64,000 nt of DNA from assembly GCA_028622995.1 (NCBI GenBank), contig JAJQJQ010000008.1, positions 1,488,001 through 1,552,000 on the forward strand, in the 5' to 3' direction. The stretch is from Panagrolaimus kolymaensis. Taxonomy: Eukaryota; Nematoda; Chromadorea; Rhabditida; Panagrolaimidae. A program made the position numbers and the translations under genes. Below the pieces are notes generated by a model. The model saw only the letters and a program-made list of their open reading frames with translations. It was not told the origin of the DNA and ran no database searches. Shown here one piece after another: positions 51,960 to 62,493 of the stretch. Every line of letters starts with the position of its first letter. Within the stretch, counting starts at the first letter, position 1.

Positions 51960-54900
51960 TCTTCCAAAAATGAAGGCAATGCACCAAACATTAATAAATT
52001 TTGTTCCATCGAAATGACAAGCATCTGGCGAGTTAGAAGGTAAATAAAAAAATGTAAAAATAATTCAATAAAACTTTTTTGTTGAAACATTAGAAAATTC
52101 ATAGGTATTTCCAAAAATGAAGGCAATGCACCAAACATTAATAAATTTTGTTCCATCGAAATGACAAGCATCTGGCGAGTTAGAAGGTAAATAAAAAAAT
52201 GTAAAAATAATTCAACAAAACTTTTTTGTTGAAACATTAGAAAATTCATAGGTTCTTCCAAAAAAGAAGGCAATGCACCAAACTTTAATAAATTTTGTTC
52301 CATCGAAATGACAAGCATCTGGCGAGTTAGAAGGTAAATAAAAAAATGTAAAAATAATTCAACAAAACTTTTTTGTTGAAACATTAGAAAATTCATAGGT
52401 TCTTCCAAAAATGAAGGCAATGCACCAAACATTAATAAATTTTGTTCCATCGAAATGACAAGCATCTGGCGAGTTAGAATGTAAATAAAAAAATGTAAAA
52501 ATAATTCAACAAAACTTTTTTGTTGAAACATTAGAAAATTCATAGGTTCTTCCAAAAATGAAGGCAATGCACCAAACTTTAATAAATTTTGTTCCATCGA
52601 AATGACAAGCATCTGGCGAGTAAGAAGGTAAATAAAAAAATGTAAAAATAATTCAACAAAACTTTTTTGTTGAAACATTAGAAAATTCATAGGTTCTTCC
52701 AAAAATGAAGGCAATGCACCAAACATTAATAAATTTTGTTCCATCGAAATGACAAGCATCTGGCGAGTTAGAAGGTAAATAAAAAAATGTAAAAATAATT
52801 CAACAAAACTTTTTTGTTGAAACATTAGAAAATTCATAGGTATTTCCAAAAATGAAGGCAATGCACCAAACATTAATAAATTTTGTTCCATCGAAATGAC
52901 AAGCATCTGGCGAGTTAGAAGGTAAATAAAAAAATGTAAAAATAATTCAACAAAACTTTTTTGTTGAAACATTAGAAAATTCATAGGTTCTTCCAAAAAA
53001 AAAGGCAATGCACCAAACATTAATAAATTTTGTTCCATCGAAATGACAAGCATCTGGCGAGTTAGAAGGTAAATAAAAAAATGTAAAAATAATTCAACAA
53101 AACTTTTTTGTTGAAACATTAGAAAATTCATAGGTTCTTCCAAAAAAGAAGGCAATGCACCAAACTTTAATAAATTTTGTTCCATCGAAATGACAAGCAT
53201 CTGGCGAGTTAGAAGGTAAATAAAATCTAATAAAAATAATTCAACAAAACTTTTTTGTTGAAACATTAGAAAATTCATAGGTTCTTCCAAAAATGAAGGC
53301 AATGCACCAAACATTAATAAATTTTGTTCCATCGAAATGACAAGCATCTGGCGAGTTAGAAGGTAAATAAAATCTAATAAAAATAATTCAACAAAACTTT
53401 TTTGTTGAAACATTAGAAAATTCATAGGTTCTTCCAAAAATGAAGGCAATGCACCAAACATTAATAAATTTTGTTCCATCGAAATGACAAGCATCTGGCG
53501 AGTTAGAAGGTAAATAAAAAAATGTAAAAATAATTCAATAAAACTTTTTTGTTGAAACATTAGAAAATTCATAGGTATTTCCAAAAATGAAGGCAATGCA
53601 CCAAACATTAATAAATTTTGTTCCATCGAAATGACAAGCATCTGGCGAGTTAGAAGGTAAATAAAAAAATGTAAAAATAATTCAACAAAACTTTTTTGTT
53701 GAAACATTAGAAAATTCATAGGTTCTTCCAAAAAAGAAGGCAATGCACCAAACTTTAATAAATTTTGTTCCATCGAAATGACAAGCATCTGGCGAGTTAG
53801 AAGGTAAATAAAAAAATGTAAAAATAATTCAACATAACTTTTTTGTTGAAACATTAGAAAATTCATAGGTTCTTCCAAAAATGAAGGCAATGCACCAAAC
53901 ATTAATAAATTTTGTTCCATCGAAATGACAAGCATCTGGCGAGTTAGAATGTAAATAAAAAAATGTAAAAATAATTCAACAAAACTTTTTTGTTGAAACA
54001 TTAGAAAATTCATAGGTTCTTCCAAAAATGAAGGCAATGCACCAAACTTTAATAAATTTTGTTCCATCGAAATGACAAGCATCTGGCGAGTAAGAAGGTA
54101 AATAAAAAAATGTAAAAATAATTCAACAAAACTTTTTTGTTGAAACATTAGAAAATTCATAGGTTCTTCCAAAAATGAAGGCAATGCACCAAACATTAAT
54201 AAATTTTGTTCCATCGAAATGACAAGCATCTGGCGAGTTAGAAGGTAAATAAAAAAATGTAAAAATAATTCAACAAAACTTTTTTGTTGAAACATTAGAA
54301 AATTCATAGGTATTTCCAAAAATGAAGGCAATGCACCAAACATTAATAAATTTTGTTCCATCGAAATGACAAGCATCTGGCGAGTTAGAAGGTAAATAAA
54401 AAAATGTAAAAATAATTCAACAAAACTTTTTTGTTGAAACATTAGAAAATTCATAGGTTCTTCCAAAAAAAAAGGCAATGCACCAAACATTAATAAATTT
54501 TGTTCCATCGAAATGACAAGCATCTGGCGAGTTAGAAGGTAAATAAAAAAATGTAAAAATAATTCAACAAAACTTTTTTGTTGAAACATTAGAAAATTCA
54601 TAGGTTCTTCCAAAAAAGAAGGCAATGCACCAAACTTTAATAAATTTTGTTCCATCGAAATGACAAGCATCTGGCGAGTTAGAAGGTAAATAAAATCTAA
54701 TAAAAATAATTCAACAAAACTTTTTTGTTGAAACATTAGAAAATTCATAGGTTCTTCCAAAAATGAAGGCAATGCACCAAACATTAATAAATTTTGTTCC
54801 ATCGAAATGACAAGCATCTGGCGAGTTAGAAGGTAAATAAAATCTAATAAAAATAATTCAACAAAACTTTTTTGTTGAAACATTAGAAAATTCATAGGTT
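51960..54900. repeat. 10-monomer (1470-bp) higher-order repeat
   Basis: Private variants recur exactly 1470 bp apart: ATTCAATAAAAC near 52063 and 53533, GAGTAAGAAGG near 52618 and 54088, and the run CCAAAAAAAAAGG near 52993 and 54463. Two units are visible. Confidence 0.88.
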
Positions 54901-57876
54901 CTTCCAAAAATGAAGGCAATGCACCAAACATTAATAAATTTTGTTCCATCGAAATGACAAGCATCTGGCGAGTTAGAAGGTAAATAAAATCTAATAAAAA
55001 TAATTCAACAAAACTTTTTTGTTGAAACATTAGAAAATTCATAGGTTCTTCCAAAAATGAAGGCAATGCACCAAACATTAATAATTTTTATTCCATCGAA
55101 ATGACAAGCATCTGGCGAGTTAGAAGGTAAATAAAAAAATGTAAAAATAATTCAACAAAACTTTTTTGTTGAAACATTAGAAAATTAATAGGTTCTTCCA
55201 AAAATGAAGGCAATGCACCAAACATTAATAAATTTTGTTCCATCGAGATGACAAGCATCTGGCGAGTTAGAAGGTAAATAAAAAAATGTAAAAATAATTC
55301 AACAAAACTTTTTTGTTGAAACATTAGAAAATTAATAGGTATTTCCAAAAATGAAGGCAATGCACCAAACATTAATAAATTTTGTTCCATCGAAATGACA
55401 AGCATCTGGCGAGTTAGAAGGTAAATAAAATCTAATAAAAATAATTCAACAAAACTTTTTTGTTGAAACATTAGAAAATTCATAGGTTCTTCCAAAAATG
55501 AAGGCAATGCACCAAACATTAATAATTTTTATTCCATCGAAATGACAAGCATCTGGCGAGTTAGAAGGTAAATAAAAAAATGTAAAAATAATTCAACAAA
55601 ACTTTTTTGATGAAACATTAGAAAATTCATAGGTTCTTCCAAAAATGAAGGCAATGCACCAAACATTAATAATTTTTATTCCATCGAAATGACAAGCATC
55701 TGGCGAGTTAGAAGGTAAATAAAAAAATGTAAAAATAATTCAACAAAACTTTTTTGTTGAAACATTAGAAAATTCATAGGTATTTCCAAAAATGAAGGCA
55801 ATGCACCAAACATTAATAAATTTTGTTCCATCGAAATGACAAGCATCTGGCGAGTTAGAAGGTAAATAAAAAAATGTAAAAATAATTCAACAAAACTTTT
55901 TTGTTGAAACATTAGAAAATTAATAGGTTCTTCCAAAAATGAAGGCAATGCACCAAACATTAATAAATTTTGTTCCATCGAGATGACAAGCATTTGGCGA
56001 GTTAGAAGGTAAATAAAAAAATGTAAAAATAATTCAACAAAACTTTTTTGATGAAACATTAGAAAATTCATAGGTATTTCCAAAAATGAAGGCAATGCAC
56101 CAAACATTAATAAATTTTGTTCCATCGAGATGACAAGCATTTGGCGAGTTAGAAGGTAAATAAAAAAATGTAAAAATAATTCAACAAAACTTTTTTGATG
56201 AAACATTAGAAAATTCATAGGTTCTTCCAAAAATGAAGGCAATGCACCAAACATTAATAAATTTTGTTCCATCGAAATGACAAGCATCTGGCGAGTTAGA
56301 AGGTAAATAAAATCTAATAAAAATAATTCAACAAAACTTTTTTGTTGAAACATTAGAAAATTCATAGGTTCTTCCAAAAATGAAGGCAATGCACCAAACA
56401 TTAATAATTTTTATTCCATCGAAATGACAAGCATCTGGCGAGTTAGAAGGTAAATAAAAAAATGTAAAAATAATTCAACAAAACTTTTTTGTTGAAACAT
56501 TAGAAAATTAATAGGTTCTTCCAAAAATGAAGGCAATGCACCAAACATTAATAAATTTTGTTCCATCGAGATGACAAGCATCTGGCGAGTTAGAAGGTAA
56601 ATAAAAAAATGTAAAAATAATTCAACAAAACTTTTTTGTTGAAACATTAGAAAATTAATAGGTTCTTCCAAAAATGAAGGCAATGCACCAAACATTAATA
56701 AATTTTGTTCCATCGAAATGACAAGCATCTGGCGAGTTAGAAGGTAAATAAAATCTAATAAAAATAATTCAACAAAACTTTTTTGTTGAAACATTAGAAA
56801 ATTCATAGGTTCTTCCAAAAATGAAGGCAATGCACCAAACATTAATAATTTTTATTCCATCGAAATGACAAGCATCTGGCGAGTTAGAAGGTAAATAAAA
56901 AAATGTAAAAATAATTCAACAAAACTTTTTTGTTGAAACATTAGAAAATTAATAGGTTCTTCCAAAAATGAAGGCAATGCACCAAACATTAATAAATTTT
57001 GTTCCATCGAAATGACAAGCATCTGGCGAGTTAGAAGGTAAATAAAAAAATGTAAAAATAATTCAACAAAACTTTTTTGTTGAAACATTAGAAAATTCAT
57101 AGGTTCTTCCAAAAATGAAGGCAATGCACCAAACATTAATAAATTTTGTTCCATCGAGATGACAAGCATCTGGCGAGTTAGAAGGTAAATAAAAAAATGT
57201 AAAAATAATTCAACAAAACTTTTTTGTTGAAACATTAGAAAATTCATAGGTTCTTCCAAAAAAGAAGGCAATGAACCAAACTTTAATAATTTTTGTTCCA
57301 TCGAAATGACAAGCATCTGGCGAGTTAGAAGGTAAATAAAAAAATGTAAAAATAATTCAACAAAACTTTTTTGTTGAAACATTAGAAAATTCATAGGTAT
57401 TTCCAAAAATGAAGGCAATGCACCAAACATTAATAAATTTTGTTCCATCGAAATGACACAACATTTTTTGCAGAGAAAAGTTTTTTTTGCCGCTTCATTG
57501 TTTAGAGCACATTATAGATACGGGTTATTAATGTCTTTAATGATGACTACAACTACTCTTGCAACTAATCTACGTTAAAACGTTGTATGCTAATTTTTAA
57601 TTAAAATAATTTTGAGAGTTTGAAAATCGCACAAATTAAATAAAAAAATTTACAAGTTTTTTTGTTCTTCAATTTACGCAAAAACTTTCAAATGACATTT
57701 CCCGCCGCGTTTTGCCATCGAAAGCATGAGAATCGAAAAATGTTCTTGAAAAAAAAATATGTTTCTTTCATTTCTTTCTTTCATATTCATTCATTCGTTA
57801 ATTTTCTTTCATCTCTCGTCGCTTTTATTAATTACGTGTTTATAGTTATTGTACCTTATTGGAATACTTTTTTTAG

Positions 57877-59383
57877 ATTGCTGATTTCTGATGGTACGAA
57901 AACGCATGTTGCTCCTGGTCATCCTAGCGCTAAGTCAACCCGGAAGTTTATCACTAAACGCGCTCCTCGTCTATCTCGATTAAATGGAAGATCAAATATT
58001 TGTGAAACACTTAACCGGATGACTTACATTTGCAAGGAATCAACTGCTGATGATGATGATTATCAAGAACGGGCGAACTTTTGGATGGATATAATCGGCG
58101 TGGAAGAACCTAAATTTCCAAATGATCACCTCATCAAGTAAGTTAATTCATCCTTTATGTTTATTATTTATATTTGTTTTTCAGGCGTTGTCGAAAAACA
58201 AAACAAAACGGCAAAAATCAAACGGAACGTGTTAAAGACTTTTCTATTTTTGATGATGAAACTAAATTCCGGATGCGCGACGACTTCGAGTACTATGAAA
58301 AACGCTTCCTATCGTCCGATATTAAAGAAAACTATGTTAATGCCGTGGATGCTCTTCTTGATGAAAATGTTAATGTCCCGGAAAAGTTATTCATCATCGC
58401 ATTAATGTCCAAATATTTCCCGATCCTAGAAGAAAGAGATGAAATCTATAATCATTTGAAATTTGTTTGGTATGCTGGTGTCTGCCTCCTGACCCATTAT
58501 CAGTTCATTTTTCATGAAATTATCCGGACATTTACTAACAAATATAAAATTCATTTTGTTCATCCTGATGGTATTGACTGGGTTGTCTCAAAGGAGCCGG
58601 AAGATCTTTGGTTTGGTTACAAAAACAATGAAGACTGGTTAAAAATCCGAAATGACGAACGTCTTGTATGGCCAATAATGTGGTCTCAAGCTTATCTTTA
58701 TGTTTCATGGGATAACATTGAAAATTATATTGGAGCATGCTTGCAAGCCGAAATTTCGCTTGGTGTAAGTATTTGATCAATTTTAAAGTTTACATTTATT
58801 TTTACATAATTTTTTAGATTAACATTCATCGGAGTCTAGCTCTTGCTCGTCAACTTACTTCCGAAAGTGAAATCGATGAACTAGTAAGTATAACATTTTT
58901 AATTTGTTTTGATAATTTTTTCGATGATTTCAGCCTCCTAAAAGAGCTCCTGTTACCACCGGAACTGCATCTGTACCTGCTCCTGCTAATGTCAACTCAA
59001 ATGAACTCGCTCAAGTAAGTTTTCCGATAAAGTTAAATTTTAAAAATTGGTTGTTTCAGCATGCTACAGTTCCCGGAGTTTTCACGTTTGATTTAAAGAA
59101 GGCACCAAAAGGTCGACCAGATAAGAATTTGGCTGTAACTCGAAAATTTATCCAACTAGAAATCGACAAACGTACACCGGAACTTCAAGAAGATATGATT
59201 GTTACTTACAACAATCAAAGTGATACCGATAAAGTTTTGGATGCCTTCATCACGGAAGAACAACGTACTGCTTTTCATCGTGCTTATCGTGGTGCTCTTG
59301 GTGATAAAGAGGACACACCTGCTGAACGTTTGCGCTTCATTGCTGAAAAAGTGGTTTTTCGTAAACCGGATAAACCATTATGA
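57877..59383 (+). CDS. Unrecognised 5-exon gene, N-terminus unresolved (copy 1)
   Basis: Exons 57877-58137, 58185-58764, 58818-58883, 58934-59014 and 59060-59383 join in frame, all with GTAAGT donors and TTTCAG or TTTTTAG acceptors, giving at least 436 aa to a TGA stop. The first recognised part is basic (HPSAKSTRKFITKRAPRLSR), then acidic (DDDDYQER). The large second exon is Trp/Tyr-rich (GIDWVVSKEPEDLWFGYKNN), the fourth exon is a Pro/Ala-rich linker, and the last is a charged helical-looking domain. I do not recognise a family. The first exon begins in phase 2 and no convincing start exon was found. In this copy the frame stays open upstream to an ATG near 57691, but the second copy has a 1-base deletion in that stretch. 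The 5' end lies within 420 bp of the satellite, so it may be truncated. Confidence 0.65.
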
Positions 59384-59452
59384 TTTCTTTTTTTGTGTGT
59401 TTTTCAAAACTGATTATTGAATTTTGTATTAACTTTTTGTTTTGTTTTTTGA

Positions 59453-59458
59453 AATAAA
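59453..59458 (+). promoter_or_regulatory. Poly(A) signal AATAAA
   Basis: AATAAA lies 70 nt past the TGA of the 5-exon gene, a normal nematode 3' UTR length. It supports the gene end. Confidence 0.6.
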
Positions 59459-59487
59459 TTTTGTTTTGAATATTAACATTATTTTTC

Positions 59488-59690
59488 TGTTCATCCGGAT
59501 AGAAGTGATTGGGCTTTTCCGGTATCTGAATGGTTAGGATACAAAGACGACGTTGACTATGAAAAAATCCAAAAAGTTCACAGCCTTTCATGGCCAAAGA
59601 CGTGGGCTAAAATTTATATTTTTGTATCTTGTGACAACATTGATGCGATATTGAAGCATGCTCACGAACGGAAATCACACTTGGTGTAAG
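59488..59690 (+). pseudogene. Diverged, frameshifted copy of the end of exon 2 of the neighbouring gene
   Basis: Translation reads VHPDRSDWAFPVSEWLGYKD and later VSCDNIDAILKHAHER. This aligns with VHPDGIDWVVSKEPEDLWFG and VSWDNIENYIGACLQAE in the second exon of the gene at 57877-59383. After HAHER the frame shifts by one base; in the new frame it continues EITLG before a GTAAGT donor, just as the parent ends EISLG. It starts abruptly at GTTCATCC with no acceptor and is a clear pseudogene fragment of an older duplication. Confidence 0.75.
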
Positions 59691-59753
59691 TATTTCGCTT
59701 ATGTATATAAATCCTGATCTTTAAGTTTCAAGCTTCCATGAACATCTTTATTT

Positions 59754-60133
59754 TCACGAACCTTGATTTTCCGGAACTGTAAACAAATAAATAAACAGAT
59801 AAGTATTCTAAAGCACTCACAAGGATGGGGACGAGCAAGAGCAGTATCATCACCAGAATTTGTCAAGTTTCCAAGAAAAATAGTTTCTTTAAAATGAGCG
59901 AAATGAATACCATCAGACACAGGATTTTCAATTGGATTTGAAAGCCACGTATTACTTCCGGTAGCGGATTCCATGATATGAATTGTAGAATCAGTAATTA
60001 AACATATAACAACCGGTTGAGCGCCATTAGATGTGCCATCTAAAAAAAGGTAACCATGAATAATGGAAAATAAAGAAAAAGAATTACCAAAAAGCTCGAG
60101 ATATTTTCCTGAATTTGTATTTGCTAAAACCAT
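59754..60133 (-). CDS. Small unrecognised gene or gene piece, 3 exons
   Basis: Exons 60133-60088, 60039-59821 and 59776-59754 join in frame to give about 95 aa, with donors GTAATT and GTGAGT and acceptors TTTTTAG and TTTACAG. The peptide starts MVLANTNSGKYLELF and continues with DGTSNGAQPVVICLITDSTI, a beta-rich pattern. The third exon gives only a short tail before TGA. The upstream side runs straight into the palindromic cluster, so the true 5' part may be missing. No family recognised. Confidence 0.4.
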
Positions 60134-60149
60134 ACTTCGTTTTTTCGAA

Positions 60150-60460
60150 TATTCTCTGATCACAGTAATAAGTACTTGTATTAATTTGTATTAATTTTTA
60201 TAAGAATATAATATCCTGTGGACAGAGAATAATTATAATAATATTCTCTGATCACAGTAATAAGTACTTGTATTAATTTTTAAAAGGATATAATATCCTG
60301 TGGTCAGAGAATAATTATAATAATATTCTCTGATCACAAAAAAAAGTACTTGTATTAATTTGTATTAATTTTTATAAGAATATAAATTCCTGTAGTCAGA
60401 GAATAAGTATGGTAATATTCTCTGATCACAGTAATAAGTACTTGTATTATTTTTTAAAAG
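60150..60460. repeat. Cluster of palindromic minisatellite units
   Basis: ATTCTCTGATCAC starts at 60151, 60243, 60325 and 60417 (spacings 92, 82, 92). Each unit opens with ATTCTCTGATCACAG; the first three close with near-complements such as CTGTGGTCAGAGAAT, so each can fold on itself. The inner part is TAAGTACTTGTATTAATTT-like. The last unit breaks off into satellite sequence at about 60461. Confidence 0.85.
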
Positions 60461-62493
60461 TAAAATCTAATAAAAATAATTCAACAAAACTTTTTTGTTG
60501 AAACATTAGAAAATTCATAGGTTCTTCCAAAAATGAAGGCAATGCACCAAACATTAATAAATTTTGTTCCATCGAAATGACAAGCATCTGGCGAGTTAGA
60601 AGGTAAATAAAAAAATGTAAAAATAATTCAACAAAACTTTTTTGTTGAAACATTAGAAAATTCATAGGTTCTTCCAAAAATGAAGGCAATGCACCAAACA
60701 TTAATAAATTTTGTTCCATCGAGATGACAAGCATCTGGCGAGTTAGAAGGTAAATAAAAAAATGTAAAAATAATTCAACAAAACTTTTTTGTTGAAACAT
60801 TAGAAAATTCATAGGTTCTTCCAAAAATGAAGGCAATGCACCAAACATTAATAAATTTTGTTCCATCGAAATGACAAGCATCTGGCGAGTTAGAAGGTAA
60901 ATAAAAAAATGTAAAAATAATTCAAGAAAACTTTTTTGTTGAAACATTAGAAAATTCATAGGTTCTTCCAAAAATGAAGGCAATGCACCAAACATTAATA
61001 AATTTTGTTCCATCGAGATGACAAGCATCTGGCGAGTTAGAAGGTAAATAAAAAAATGTAAAAATAATTCAACAAAACTTTTTTGTTGAAACATTAGAAA
61101 ATTCATAGGTTCTTCCAAAAATGAAGGCAATGCACCAAACATTAATAAATTTTGTTCCATCGAGATGACAAGCATCTGGCGAGTTAGAAGGTAAATAAAA
61201 AAATGTAAAAATAATTCAACAAAACTTTTTTGTTGAAACATTAGAAAATTAATAGGTTCTTCCAAAAATGAAGGCAATGCACCAAACATTAATAAATTTT
61301 GTTCCATCGAGATGACAAGCATCTGGCGAGTTAGAAGGTAAATAAAATCTAATAAAAATAATTCAACAAAACTTTTTTGTTGAAACATTAGAAAATTCAT
61401 AGGTTCTTCCAAAAATGAAGGCAATGCACCAAACATTAATAAATTTTGTTCCATCGAGATGACAAGCATCTGGCGAGTTAGAAGGTAAATAAAAAAATGT
61501 AAAAATAATTCAACAAAACTTTTTTGTTGAAACATTAGAAAATTCATAGGTTCTTCCAAAAATGAAGGCAATGCACCAAACATTAATAAATTTTGTTCCA
61601 TCGAGATGACAAGCATTTGGCGAGTTAAAAGGTAAATAAAAAAATGTAAAAATAATTCAACAAAACTTTTTTGTTGAAACATTAGAAAATTAATAGGTTC
61701 TTCCAAAAATGAAGGCAATGCACCAAACATTAATAAATTTTGTTCCATCGAGATGACAAGCATTTGGCGAGTTAAAAGGTAAATAAAAAAATGTAAAAAT
61801 AATTCAACAAAACTTTTTTGTTGAAACATTAGAAAATTAATAGGTTCTTCCAAAAATGAAGGCAATGCACCAAACATTAATAAATTTTGTTCCATCGAGA
61901 TGACAAGCATCTGGCGAGTTAGAAGGTAAATAAAAAAAAGTAAAAATAATTCAACAAAACTTTTTTGTTGAAACATTAGAAAATTCATAGGTTCTTCCAA
62001 AAATGAAGGCAATGCACCAAACATTAATAAATTTTGTTCCATCGAGATGACAAGCATTTGGCGAGTTAAAAGGTAAATAAAAAAATGTAAAAATAATTCA
62101 ACAAAACTTTTTTGTTGAAACATTAGAAAATTAATAGGTTCTTCCAAAAATGAAGGCAATGCACCAAACATTAATAAATTTTGTTCCATCGAGATGACAA
62201 GCATCTGGCGAGTTAGAAGGTAAATAAAAAAATGTAAAAATAATTCAACAAAACTTTTTTGTTGAAACATTAGAAAATTCATAGGTATTTCCAAAAATGA
62301 AGGCAATGCACCAAATATTAATAAATTTTGTTCCATCGAAATGACAAGCATCTGGCGAGTTAGAAGGTAAATAAAAAAATGTAAAAATAATTCAACAAAA
62401 CTTTTTTGTTGAAACATTAGAAAATTCATAGGTATTTCCAAAAATGAAGGCAATGCACCAAACATTAATAAATTTTGTTCCATCGAAATGACA
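60461..62493. repeat. 147-bp satellite array, third block (about 14 monomers)
   Basis: Same monomer and orientation as the main arrays. It begins within the linker (TAAAATCTAATAAAAATAAT) and ends after CATCGAAATGACA, the same break as at 57458. CATCGAGATG and ATTAATAGG variants are common, and GAGTTAAAAGG is largely private to this block. Confidence 0.96.

Larger units (their letters stand above)
33981..57458. repeat. 147-bp satellite array, right block (about 160 monomers)
   Basis: Same monomer and orientation as the left block. From 33981 to about 35.75 kb the variants match the left block, including the ATTATTCAACTAAAC linker. Beyond that nearly all monomers carry AATAAATTTTGTTCC rather than AATAATTTTTGTTCC. 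Frequent variants are AGGTATTTCC for AGGTTCTTCC, TTCAACAAGAC in 37.2-43.7 kb, AGGTTATTCC in 44.3-49.6 kb, and ATTAATAGG plus CATCGAGATG towards 55-57 kb. The array ends inside a monomer after CATCGAAATGACA, where a gene-bearing segment begins. Confidence 0.97.
57459..62493. repeat. Tandem segmental duplication, copy 1 (about 5035 bp)
   Basis: The sequence starting CAACATTTTTTGCAG at 57459 recurs at 62494. The unit contains the 57877-59383 gene, the 59488-59690 pseudo-exon, the 59754-60133 gene piece, the palindromic cluster and a 14-monomer satellite block. Both copies follow the satellite at the same monomer position (after CATCGAAATGACA), so the duplication breakpoint lies in, or was aligned by, the satellite. 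Confidence 0.9.

Noticed and set aside
35744..57448. Very long minus-strand reading frames as giant repeat proteins
   Set aside because: They follow from a stop-free frame in a 147-bp (49-codon) monomer; several variants elsewhere in the array introduce stops in the same frame, and no start, splice or flanking gene structure supports them.
6643..57458. Centromere
   Set aside because: A satellite of nucleosomal length is suggestive, but Caenorhabditis-type nematodes have holocentric chromosomes and nothing in the sequence shows kinetochore function.
57889..57984. Alternative start ATG with a signal-peptide-like frame (MVRKRMLLLVILALSQPG) in exon 1 of the 5-exon gene
   Set aside because: It meets a stop after about 30 codons and is out of frame with exon 2, whereas the other frame joins all five exons.
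6643..62493. CRISPR-like or spaced-repeat array
   Set aside because: Monomers are contiguous and similar over their full length, with no unique spacers; the DNA looks eukaryotic.
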